Positions 23,786 to 31,741 of a DNA stretch of 34,458 nucleotides are shown here, piece after piece (positions within the stretch are counted from its first letter, which is position 1; each line of letters starts with the position of its first letter). The stretch comes from JAEUNJ01 sp052035955 (GTDB lineage: Bacteria; Pseudomonadota; Gammaproteobacteria; Burkholderiales; Rhodocyclaceae), in assembly GCA_052035955.1 (NCBI GenBank), contig JBPOHD010000073.1, positions 1-34,458 on the forward strand. The letters run 5' to 3'. The notes beneath the pieces are model-generated. The model saw only the letters and a program-made list of their open reading frames with translations. It did no database searches and was not told where the DNA came from. A program made the position numbers and the translations under genes.

Positions 23786-23921
23786 CCGGAACCACGGACA
23801 GGCCGGCCACGCCTCCGCTTCCGGGCCATTGCGGTTATTACTAAAGAAATACTAGCAGATCGCCATGCGGGGCGCATGGAATAAACGGCTCATCGGACGA
23901 CCGGCGGGCCGTCCGGCAGCC

Positions 23922-24758
23922 CTACCCGCCCACGGGCGCACCGCCGTCCCGCTCCTTCACCGCCGCCTTGAACCCCACCTGCTCGCAGCGCTCCTTGAAG
24001 CGGATTCCTTCCGGGGTGTGCCGGGTGATGCCGTCGAGGAGCGTCGCCATGGTCTGCGTGGTCTGCAGGCCCATGTTGTCGTAGGCCTGGTTGATGACCA
24101 TCTTCTGGATCATCAGGTGGTTCCTCGGGATGCCGGCCATGCGCGAGGCCAGGGCCTCCACGGTCGCCTCCAGGTCGGCGGCGGGCACGCTGCGGGCCAC
24201 CAGGCCCATGGCAGCGGCGGTCCTGCCGTCGATGAGGTCGCCCGTGAGGAGCATCAGCTTGGCCCGCTCGGCCCCCAGCCGGTACACCCACATGGCGGTC
24301 TGGGGGCACCCCCAGACCCGCACCGGCGGATAGCCGATCTTCGCATCGTCGGCCATGACCGTGATGTCGGAGCAGAGGGCCATGTCGGTGCCGCCGCCGA
24401 TCGCGGCACCCTGCACCCGGGCGATGACCGGCTTGTGGCTGCGCCACAGGCTCATGAAGCAGGCCGTGTCTTCGGACATCCGGCGGTAGTCGACCGTGGG
24501 GTCCCAGGGCATGTCCTGGCTCAGGGGACCGGGGCGCGGCGACTCGGCGTAGATCTGCAGGTCGTAGCCGGCACAGAAGGTCCGACCGGCGCCGCCGAGG
24601 ACGATCACATGCAGCGAATCGTCTCGGTTCGCCGCCTCCACCGCCGCGCGCAGTTCCCGCGGCATCTCGTCGTCGATGGCATTGAGCCGGTCCGGGCGGT
24701 TCAGGGTGATGCGGGCAATCCGGCCGTCGCGCTCGTAGGTCAGGGTGGTGAACTCCAT
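23922..24758 (-). CDS. Enoyl-CoA hydratase/isomerase (crotonase) family protein
   Basis: 278 aa. The crotonase core is visible: ITLNRPDRLNAIDDEM, VIVLGGAGRTFCAGYDL (first oxyanion hole) and GAAIGGGTDMALCSDITVMADDAKIGYP (second oxyanion hole). The hydratase Glu pair of mitochondrial ECH is not obvious: the second position region reads GCPQTAMWVYRLG, so the reaction could be hydration, isomerisation or another crotonase chemistry on acyl-CoA. The ATG at 24758 follows AAGGAGA. It stands alone between two related kinases, one of which is divergent from it. Confidence 0.9.
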   Translation of the reverse strand: MEFTTLTYERDGRIARITLNRPDRLNAIDDEMPRELRAAVEAANRDDSLHVIVLGGAGRTFCAGYDLQIYAESPRPGPLSQDMPWDPTVDYRRMSEDTACFMSLWRSHKPVIARVQGAAIGGGTDMALCSDITVMADDAKIGYPPVRVWGCPQTAMWVYRLGAERAKLMLLTGDLIDGRTAAAMGLVARSVPAADLEATVEALASRMAGIPRNHLMIQKMVINQAYDNMGLQTTQTMATLLDGITRHTPEGIRFKERCEQVGFKAAVKERDGGAPVGG

Positions 24759-24866
24759 GTCAGTCTCCTTGGCTGGGGTGGCGGGGGCGTGGTCGGACGA
24801 AACCATAAACCATCGGCGCCCGGAAACATCGATCCGCGGCCGGCGGAATGCGCATCCGGGGGGGCG

Positions 24867-24880
24867 TTGACATTCGTCAA
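24867..24880. promoter_or_regulatory. FNR/DNR-like box (TTGAC-N4-GTCAA)
   Basis: TTGACATTCGTCAA is a perfect inverted repeat with the TTGA-N6-TCAA core of FNR/DNR sites. Its centre (24873.5) is 41.5 nt from a predicted start at 24915, given a CTTAAT -10 box at 24903-24908. This is the class II activator position, upstream of the kinase at 24940. It lies 109 nt from the divergent enoyl-CoA hydratase ATG as well. Confidence 0.5.
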
Positions 24881-24939
24881 GACGGGTGGGGGCGACCCGC
24901 GCCTTAATTCGCCATCGAGATTCCCGGAACCCGAATCCA

Positions 24940-26408
24940 GTGGATGTCGTCTTCCTCGTCTATGGGCTGGCCTTCCTCGCCATGGGCCTGGCCATCGTCA
25001 TCCGCTTCGAGCAGGACAGCCGCCTGGACCTGGGGCGCATGCTGTGGCTGCTGGCGGCCTTCGGCTTCAGCCATGGCATTCTGGAGTGGACGGACCTCTG
25101 GCGGGTGGTGCGGGGCGACCCGTCCTGGCTGGCCGTCCTGCGTCCGCTCCTGCTGCTGGTCTCCTACCTCTTCCTGTTCGAGTTCGGCCGCCGGCTGATG
25201 CGGGCGACGGTCGGGCCGCACCGGTCGGGGACGGTGCGCTTTCTCCTCGGTCCATGGATCTACGGCGGCCTTCTGTCGGGCGTCGCCCTCGGAACGGCAT
25301 TGGCCGACGCGCCGGCCCTCGCCCTCAATGTCTGGTCGCGCTACCTGGTCGGCTTTCCCGGTTCCCTGCTGGCCGGCATCGGATTCTTCCGTTATTACGG
25401 GGCCCGGCTGGTGGCCGAGATGCCCGCCACGCAACACCGGCGCTTGCGACGGGCCAGCCAACTGGCCGGCGGCGCCTTCGTCGCCTACGGGGTCCTCGGA
25501 GGGCTGATCGTGCCTCAGACCGGATGGTTTCCCGCGTCCGTGCTCAGCCAGGAAGGATTCCTGGCCGCCTTCCACATACCGGTCCAGCTGTGGCGGGCCG
25601 CCTGCGCGGTGGTGGCCGCGCTCGCGGTCATGAGCCTGCTGCGGGTCTTCCACCTGGAAGCCATCCAGCGCCTCGACCGGGCGCGGCGCTCGGCAGAGGC
25701 CGCCAGTGCCGCCAAGTCGGTCTTCCTGGCCACCATGAGCCACGAATTGCGCACGCCGATGAACGGCGTCCTCGGCATGGCCCAGTTGCTGCGCGACACG
25801 CCGCTCGCCGAGGACCAGCGGGAGTTCGTCGCCATCATCAATACCTCGGGGAATCCCTCCTGGCCGTCATCAACGACATCCTCGACTATTCGAAGATCGA
25901 GGCCGGCAAGGTGGCCCTGGAGTCCGTCCACCTGGACCTGGCGGAGCTCCTCGGCCAGGTCGAGGATGTCCTGACGCCCAAGCTGCGGGAAAAAGGCCTC
26001 GCATTCCGCAGTGTCGTCGGTACCGACCTGCCCCAGGGCGTGCGCGGCGATCCGACGCGGCTGCGCCAGGTGCTCCTGAACCTGGCTGGGAACGCCATCA
26101 AGTTCACGCCCCACGGCGAGGTGGCCATCGAGGCAAGGGTGGAGGGCACGGCGCCGAATGCAGTGACCGTCCGCTTCTCGGTCATCGACACGGGGATAGG
26201 CATTCCTCCGGAGAAGATCGCGCGGCTTTTCGATGCCTTCACCCAGGCGGACAGTTCGACCACCCGGGAATTCGGCGGCACCGGGCTCGGCCTTTCCATA
26301 TCCAAGGGACTCGTCGAACAGATGGGCGGCCGCATCGGCGTCGATAGCGTTCCCGGCCGGGGCTCGACCTTCTGGTTCACCGCAGTCCTCGGCCGGACCG
26401 GCGACTGA
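24940..26408 (+). pseudogene. Frameshifted sensor histidine kinase, paralogue of the 20933-23785 sensor
   Basis: The N-terminal part has the same multi-pass sensor domain as the hybrid kinase (HGILEWTDLW, IWSRYLVG-like NVWSRYLVG, AYGVLGGLIVP, FHIPVQLWRAACAV). It leads straight into an H-box (MSHELRTPMNGVLGM, near 25735). At 25847-25852 the reading frame shifts by -1: AIINTSG continues as ESLLAVINDILDYSKIEAGK only in the next frame. The second frame carries a full ATPase domain (LLNLAGNAIKF, DTGIGIPPE, GGTGLGLSISKGL) to 26408. One G or C missing from the TCGGGGAA tract would explain it; corrected length is about 489 aa with no PAS and no receiver. GTG 24940 is preferred; GTG 24886 lies upstream of the predicted transcript start. 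Confidence 0.82.
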
Positions 26409-26454
26409 ATCCGCCCGCCGCGCCGACCGCCCGGCCGGGACGGGCAGGAGGGCG

Positions 26455-27012
26455 TCAGACCGAGCTCACCACCGCCAGCATCCGGGCCACCCGGTCGCCG
26501 AGCCCGTGGAAGGTATGGGGCAAGGAGGACAGCAGGTAGGCGCTGTCGCCCTGCTCCAGGCGATGGCGGCGGCCATCGTAGAAGAGTTCGACGGCCCCCT
26601 CGACCACGTACACGAACTCCTGGCCGTCATGGGTGATGGGCACCCCGGGCGGCACCTGCGGGTCGAAGCTCAGCAGGAAGGGTTCCATGACGTGGCCCGC
26701 CGTTCCCGGGCGGGTCAGGGAACCGTAGGCATAGCTCTGCTCCGTGTCGCCCTGCTCCCCGGCCAGGGATTCCCCGGCGCGGCAGATGGTCAGGGTCTCC
26801 GAGACCGTGCCGCCGCCGTGCAGCAGCCCCTCCATCTTCGAGCCGAGGACCCGCGACAACTGGATCACCGTACCGATGGGCGGCACCGCCGTGCCCTCCT
26901 CGTAGGCCTTGAGGCGGTCGGCGGCGATGCCGGTCATCCTGCAGACCTGCTCCAGGCTCATGTCCTGGGCCTCGCGCAGCTTCTTGATCCTTTCCCCCAC
27001 GTATCGGCGCAT
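26455..27012 (-). CDS. XRE-family HTH regulator with C-terminal cupin
   Basis: 185 aa. The N-terminal HTH (about residues 5-62) reads IKKLREAQDMSLEQVCRMTGIAADRLKAYEEG. The C-terminal cupin (about 100-180) has THDGQEFVYVVEGAVELFYDGRRHRLEQGDSAYLLSSLPHTF. This architecture is common for regulators of amine, amino-acid or 2-oxoacid metabolism. The ATG at 27012 has GGAGGAAGG upstream and lies 11 nt after the beta-subunit stop, so it is the last gene of the oxidoreductase operon and probably regulates it. Confidence 0.9.
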   Translation of the reverse strand: MRRYVGERIKKLREAQDMSLEQVCRMTGIAADRLKAYEEGTAVPPIGTVIQLSRVLGSKMEGLLHGGGTVSETLTICRAGESLAGEQGDTEQSYAYGSLTRPGTAGHVMEPFLLSFDPQVPPGVPITHDGQEFVYVVEGAVELFYDGRRHRLEQGDSAYLLSSLPHTFHGLGDRVARMLAVVSSV

Positions 27013-27023
27013 GGCCTTCCTCC

Positions 27024-27953
27024 CTAGTTCTGGTTCCGGCGGGCCGGCACGATGCGGCCGCTCAAGGCCCGCAGGTTCTGCCAGTTCCGGTCGATGGCCG
27101 GACGCAGCTCGGCGGCGCTGATCCCCGACTTCTGGAAGCGCCGCTGCAGGGACAGGTACATGTCCAGGGCCTCGTCGGAGAAGTCGGGCTCGACGTTGAT
27201 CACGTAGCGCTTGCCGTCGAAGATCTCGAACACCGGGTACAGCCCGGATCGCACCGCCAGCCGCACCAGTTCCATGCCCAGGGCGGGCTCCGACTTCCAT
27301 CCCGTCGGACAGGGCGAGAGCACGTGGATGAAGCGGAAGCCCTTGAGATCCAGGGCCCAGCGCAGCTTGCGCACGGTGTCGTCGGCGTGGGCCAGGGATA
27401 TGGAGGCCGCATAGGGGATGCGGTGCGCCGCCATCACCGCGAGGATGTCCTTCTTCTGCTCCGGCTTGCCGCCCGGCAGGTTGCTGGTGACGGCGCCGGC
27501 CGGCGTCGCCGACGACCGTTGCCCCCCGGTGTTGCCGTAAATCTCGTTGTCGTAGCAGACGTAGAGGATGTCCTCGTTGCGCTCGGCCGCCGCCGACAGG
27601 CTGGCGAAGCCGATGTCGTAGGTGCCGCCGTCGCCGGCCAGGCAGATGACGCGCAGGTCCTCGCCGTTCAGGGCCGCCACGGCGGCGGCGCCGGTGGCGG
27701 CTGCCCCCGCCGAGGCGAAGGTGGTCATCAGCGTCGGCACGCCGAAGGTGCTCTGGGGGAAGGCCCCGCCGGCCACCGCGCCGCAGCAGGCGGGGATGAC
27801 CAGTTGCACGCGCCGCTCCGCCACGGCGTGGCGCATCATCTGCAGCAGGCTGGACATGCCGCAGCCGCCGCAGTTGGTGTTGCCGGGCCGGAACAGGGGC
27901 GCGTGGCGGTCGAGGGCCGTTTGCGCCATGCCGCAGAGTGCCGGTTCGTTCAT
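27024..27953 (-). CDS. 2-oxoacid:ferredoxin oxidoreductase beta subunit (TPP-binding)
   Basis: 309 aa. The TPP/Mg motif is GDGGTYDIGFASLSAAAERNED...NEIYGNTGGQ. The [4Fe-4S] cysteines Cys28, Cys31 and Cys56/57 (NCGGCGM, PACCGA) plus one in LSPCPTGW match PorB-type beta subunits. With the alpha and gamma proteins it decarboxylates a 2-oxoacid to an acyl-CoA. It most resembles the pyruvate/phenylglyoxylate (Pad) branch rather than indolepyruvate enzymes. The ATG at 27953 overlaps the alpha stop codon by 1 nt (TGATG), indicating translational coupling. Confidence 0.93.
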   Translation of the reverse strand: MNEPALCGMAQTALDRHAPLFRPGNTNCGGCGMSSLLQMMRHAVAERRVQLVIPACCGAVAGGAFPQSTFGVPTLMTTFASAGAAATGAAAVAALNGEDLRVICLAGDGGTYDIGFASLSAAAERNEDILYVCYDNEIYGNTGGQRSSATPAGAVTSNLPGGKPEQKKDILAVMAAHRIPYAASISLAHADDTVRKLRWALDLKGFRFIHVLSPCPTGWKSEPALGMELVRLAVRSGLYPVFEIFDGKRYVINVEPDFSDEALDMYLSLQRRFQKSGISAAELRPAIDRNWQNLRALSGRIVPARRNQN

Positions 27954-29113
27954 CACACCACCTCCGTCATCACGGGCGCGCCGGCCACCTGGCGTGCCTC
28001 CAGGTCGTCCACCCAGGCCGCGATGTGCTCTGGCCGGATATCGCCGCCGCCCAGTCCGGCCATGTAGTTCTGCACCACCGCGCCGTGGTCCGCCAGGGCC
28101 CGCAGCTCGCCCCAGAGCACGCCGCCGAAGCCGAGGCTGACGTCCCGGTCGAGGATGGCGATGTGCCGCTTGCCGGCGAAGCAGGCACGGATGGCCTCTT
28201 CCGGCAGGGGCCGGAAAAGGCGCACGCGCAGGGCGCCGACGCGCCGGCCCTGCTCGCGCAGCAGGTCCACGACGCGTTCGGCCGTCGATCCCATGGTGCC
28301 CATGGAAACGATCAGGGTCTCGGCATCCTCCGCCCGGTAGGGCTTCACCGCGTCGGCGGGACGGCGCCCGAAGATCGCCTCGAACTCGTCCTGTATTCCG
28401 GCATACACCGCGGGGACGCCGAGCATCGCCGCATGGTGCTGCTTTCGATGCACCTCGGTCTGGTGCGGCACCTCGATCTGGCCCAGGGTGTGGGGCACGT
28501 CGGCCAGGCGGTGGGGCACGACGCTCAGGGGAAGGAAGACGTCCACCTGCGCCTGCTCCGGCACCTCGGTCTCGGCCACGGTATGGGACAGGATGAAGCC
28601 CTCCATGCAGACCATGGCCGGCATCATGACCCGGGCATCCTCGGCGAGGCGGAAGGCGCACAGCACGGTGTCGAAGACTTCCTGGTTGTCGGCGCAATAG
28701 AACTGGATCAGGCCGTGATCGCGCAGCGTCAATGCATCGCCGTGGTCGGCCCAGATGTTCCAGGGCGGACCCAGGGTGCGGTTGGCGACCGCCATCACCA
28801 CGGGCAGGCGGAGGCAGGCGGCGGCAACGCAGTTCTCGACCATGTAGGCCAGGCCGTTCGACGAGGTGGCCGTGAAGCTTCGCGCGCCCGACGCGGCGGC
28901 GCCGATGCAGACCGCCATCGCGCTGTGCTCGCTCTCCACGCGCACGACGCGCCCCTTCTCGATCTCCTGCAGGCAAAGGTATTCCATGCACTCGGTGGAC
29001 GGCGTGATCGGATAGACGCCGCTGCAGAATCCGCGGCCCGCGCGGTTGGCCCGGGCCGCCATGGTGGCGGCAAGGGCGGCGCCATGGTTGGCGCTCAGCA
29101 GGACGGTGTTCAT
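27953..29113 (-). CDS. 2-oxoacid:ferredoxin oxidoreductase alpha subunit
   Basis: 386 aa. The N-terminal pyrimidine-binding domain has GVYPITPSTECMEYL and VESEHSAMAVCIGAAASGARSFTATSSNGLAYM. The C-terminal transketolase-like domain has LIVSMGTMGSTAERVVDLLREQGRRVGALRVRLFRPLP and HIAILDRDVSLGFGG. These are the PorA/PadG marks. It catalyses, with the beta subunit, CoA-dependent oxidative decarboxylation. The ATG at 29113 is 91 nt downstream of the fused gamma gene; that gap contains a GCGGGC/GCCCGC hairpin near 29166-29180. Substrate unknown. Confidence 0.93.
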   Translation of the reverse strand: MNTVLLSANHGAALAATMAARANRAGRGFCSGVYPITPSTECMEYLCLQEIEKGRVVRVESEHSAMAVCIGAAASGARSFTATSSNGLAYMVENCVAAACLRLPVVMAVANRTLGPPWNIWADHGDALTLRDHGLIQFYCADNQEVFDTVLCAFRLAEDARVMMPAMVCMEGFILSHTVAETEVPEQAQVDVFLPLSVVPHRLADVPHTLGQIEVPHQTEVHRKQHHAAMLGVPAVYAGIQDEFEAIFGRRPADAVKPYRAEDAETLIVSMGTMGSTAERVVDLLREQGRRVGALRVRLFRPLPEEAIRACFAGKRHIAILDRDVSLGFGGVLWGELRALADHGAVVQNYMAGLGGGDIRPEHIAAWVDDLEARQVAGAPVMTEVV

Positions 29114-29204
29114 GGGGCCCCCTTCCCCCCAACCGCCTTCCCCGGCAGGGGGGTGACGGAGGTTCGCGGGCTTCGCCCGCTCAAGACAGGGGAACTCGCG
29201 AGCT

Positions 29205-31523
29205 TCATGACCGTGCTCCCGGCAGGTGCTTCTCGTGCATCTCCATGGCGCTGCGCGGACACTCGGCGACGCACATGCCGCAGCCCTTGCAGTAGTTCTC
29301 GTCGATGGCATAGGCCTCGTCGCTGCGGGTGATGACGCCATCGGGACAATAGACGAGGCAGGTGTCGCAGCGGGTGCAGTGGCCGCAGGAGAAGCAGCGG
29401 TCCGCCTCCTCCGGCCCGGCCAGCCCCAGGTTCACCTCCTCGAAATTGCCTATGCAGGCGGCAAGCGGCCGCTGGCGGTCTTCGTGGGAGGGCGCGACGC
29501 CGAAGTGGGAAAAACGGATCTGGCCGGGTGCCACCGGATCGAGGGCCGGTGCACAAGGTGGATCACCGGCGCGTCCCTCGGACGGGACCGCTCCTATCCC
29601 CTCGGCCACCTCTTCCAGCGCCGCCAGCGCGAGCAGGGCCACGCGCCGGCCATTGCCAATGGCATGGGTGACCGTGCCGTCCGCCGTGCCGCAATCACCG
29701 GCGAACCAGACGGGGAGTTCCTGATTCCCTTCCCGGGCGCGGTCCCCGCGCTTCACCCAGCCCTCGGGCAGCAGGTCCAGTCCGGTTCCCTGCCCCAGGG
29801 CCAGCAGGACCCGGTCGCAGGGCACGGCGGTGCTGCGGTCCGTGACCACGGGACGACGGCGCCCGCTGGCGTCCGGCGGACCTGCTTCCACTTCCGCCAC
29901 CACCACGCCGGACACGCGTCCCTCGCCGGCAAAGGCGACGGGCTGCCGGTAGAGCATCAGCCGCACGCCCTCCAGTTCGGCGGCGGAGATCTCCTCGGCG
30001 ATGGCGGGCATGTCCTCGCGGCCGCGGCGATAGACCAGCCGCACGGACTCGGCACCGCAACGCAGGGCACTGCGCACGCAGTCGATGGCAGTGTTGCCGC
30101 CGCCCACCACGACGACCTTGCCCGCCACGCTCACGCCGCCCCGCTTCACCCGATCGAGGAAATCGAGCCCCTGCTCGATGCCTTCCAGGCCGTCTCCCGG
30201 TGCGGCCAGGGCCGTGGACGCCCCGAAGCCGGTGCAGACGACGACCGCGTCGTGCCCGGCGCGCAGCTTCGCCAGGCCGGCCCTGTCCAGGCGCGTGCCG
30301 CAACGGACCTCGACGCCCAGCTTCGTGACCCGGTCCAGGTCCCGCTGCAAGGGCCCGTCCGGCAGGCGGAAGGCGGGTATGCCGTTGCGCAGGACGCCGC
30401 CCAGGGCGGGCCCCGCCTCGAAGATCGTCACCGCGTGGCCGCGCAGGGCGAGCTGGTAAGCGGCGGAGAGGCCCGCCGGGCCGCCGCCCACCACGGCGAA
30501 GCGCCGGCGGACGGCCGGCGTCCCGTGGGCGAGTTCCAGGGACGCGTGGTCGCCGATCCAGCGCTCGAGGCCGCGGATGTTCACGGTCCCGTCGAAGGCG
30601 GCCCGGTTGCAGTGGGTCATGCAGGGGGCCGGGCAGACGCGGCCGCAGACCGAGGGCAAGGGCTGGGTGCGCAAGAGGATTCCGGCCGCCTCCTCGACGC
30701 CCCCGTGCTTCAGGGCCTGGATGAAGGCCACCACGTCGTTGCCGGCCGGGCAGGCCAGGTTGCAGGGGGCCGCCTGCTCGCGGTAGCGCGGCGCCATGTT
30801 GCTCCAGGTGCCGGTCTTCAGGACGGCCGGGATGTCGGCGCTGTGCTGGCCCATGGGCATCACGGCCGGCGGCACCGGCAGGCCGGCCGATTCCGCCACG
30901 TCCGGGGCCACCGCCGGTTCGCGGAACTTCAGCGCGGCAAAGGCATGCTCGGCCGCCGCCAGGTCGCTTTCCAGGCCCAGCAGCGCGTAGGCCCGGTCGA
31001 GGGCGGCGAGGGAGATGCCCAGGAGGCGGGCATAGGCACCGAGGATGGTGGTGTTGATGATGACCACCGAGGCGCTGCCGATGCCGTGCTCGCGGGCGAT
31101 GCTGGTCGCATCGACGACGCCGAAGCGGTATTCCGCGTAGCGGCCTTCGTAGCGTTCCAGCGGCTCGTGGGTGTTGAGGAGCAGCAGGTCCCCCGGCTTT
31201 GCGCCGGAAAGGATGGGCGGCCCGATCAGGCCCTCGTCCAGGACGATCAGGTGGTCGGGGCGGTAGACCTTGTTCCGGTTGGTGATGACCCGCCGGTCCA
31301 CCCGCGTGTAGGCCTGTATCGGGGCGCCGGCCCGTTCGCTGCCATAGTCGCCGAAGGTCTGCACGTGCAGGCCCATCTGGGTATAGAGCGCCGCGATCAG
31401 CTTGGCGCAGGTGACGCCGCCCTGGCCGCCTCGGCCATGCACGCGCACTTCCAGGGGCAGGGGCAGGCCCGCCGGCAGCGGAATCGCTTCCGCGGGGACC
31501 GCAGACTGGGTTCGAGAGTCCAT
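29205..31523 (-). CDS. Fused gamma subunit / GltD-like NAD(P)H-FAD oxidoreductase / ferredoxin of a 2-oxoacid oxidoreductase
   Basis: 772 aa in three parts. Residues 25-200 are a PorG-type gamma subunit (RVHGRGGQGGVTCAKLIAALY, SERAGAPIQAYTRVD). Residues 240-680 are a GltD-like module with N-terminal Fe-S cysteines (CNLACPAGND, CGRVCPAPCMTHC), FAD motif VVGGGPAGLSAAYQLALRG (about 340) and NAD(P) motif VVGGGNTAIDCVRSAL (about 468). Residues 705-760 are a two-[4Fe-4S] ferredoxin (CFSCGHCTRCDTCLVYCP, CKGCGMCVAECP). These correspond to separate subunits in phenylglyoxylate:NAD oxidoreductase (PadE, PadH, PadF). The fusion lets the enzyme pass electrons to NAD(P). The ATG at 31523 has GGAGG upstream. 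Confidence 0.92.
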   Translation of the reverse strand: MDSRTQSAVPAEAIPLPAGLPLPLEVRVHGRGGQGGVTCAKLIAALYTQMGLHVQTFGDYGSERAGAPIQAYTRVDRRVITNRNKVYRPDHLIVLDEGLIGPPILSGAKPGDLLLLNTHEPLERYEGRYAEYRFGVVDATSIAREHGIGSASVVIINTTILGAYARLLGISLAALDRAYALLGLESDLAAAEHAFAALKFREPAVAPDVAESAGLPVPPAVMPMGQHSADIPAVLKTGTWSNMAPRYREQAAPCNLACPAGNDVVAFIQALKHGGVEEAAGILLRTQPLPSVCGRVCPAPCMTHCNRAAFDGTVNIRGLERWIGDHASLELAHGTPAVRRRFAVVGGGPAGLSAAYQLALRGHAVTIFEAGPALGGVLRNGIPAFRLPDGPLQRDLDRVTKLGVEVRCGTRLDRAGLAKLRAGHDAVVVCTGFGASTALAAPGDGLEGIEQGLDFLDRVKRGGVSVAGKVVVVGGGNTAIDCVRSALRCGAESVRLVYRRGREDMPAIAEEISAAELEGVRLMLYRQPVAFAGEGRVSGVVVAEVEAGPPDASGRRRPVVTDRSTAVPCDRVLLALGQGTGLDLLPEGWVKRGDRAREGNQELPVWFAGDCGTADGTVTHAIGNGRRVALLALAALEEVAEGIGAVPSEGRAGDPPCAPALDPVAPGQIRFSHFGVAPSHEDRQRPLAACIGNFEEVNLGLAGPEEADRCFSCGHCTRCDTCLVYCPDGVITRSDEAYAIDENYCKGCGMCVAECPRSAMEMHEKHLPGARS

Positions 31524-31691
31524 TGAATCCTCCGTTCCCTCCGGATCGGAGGGCCGCGAAAGCGGGATCTCGTGAATCCCGCCGGATCGTCATCCAGTCG
31601 CTCGCCGGGTCCTCCGGGGATCGCCAACTTCCTCGACGGGAGGCTCGATCGGCAGTGCCGGGCAACCTCGCGCGGACGGCTTTGTCGTTCG

Positions 31692-31720
31692 ATTATAGGC
31701 CAGCCCCCCGGCCCCGGAAA
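31692..31720 (-). promoter_or_regulatory. Promoter of the 2-oxoacid oxidoreductase operon
   Basis: On the minus strand a perfect TATAAT (plus 31692-31697) is preceded after 17 nt by TTTCCG (31715-31720), a weak -35. The predicted leader is about 160 nt. It lies between the upstream kinase remnant and the fused gamma gene. Confidence 0.5.
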
Positions 31721-31741
31721 GCCGACGATGGACCGTCCGGT

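Noticed and set aside
25840..25860. Programmed -1 ribosomal frameshifting in the second kinase
   Set aside because: The site is not a canonical slippery heptamer and no clear downstream stem is apparent; a single-base deletion in a G-run is simpler.
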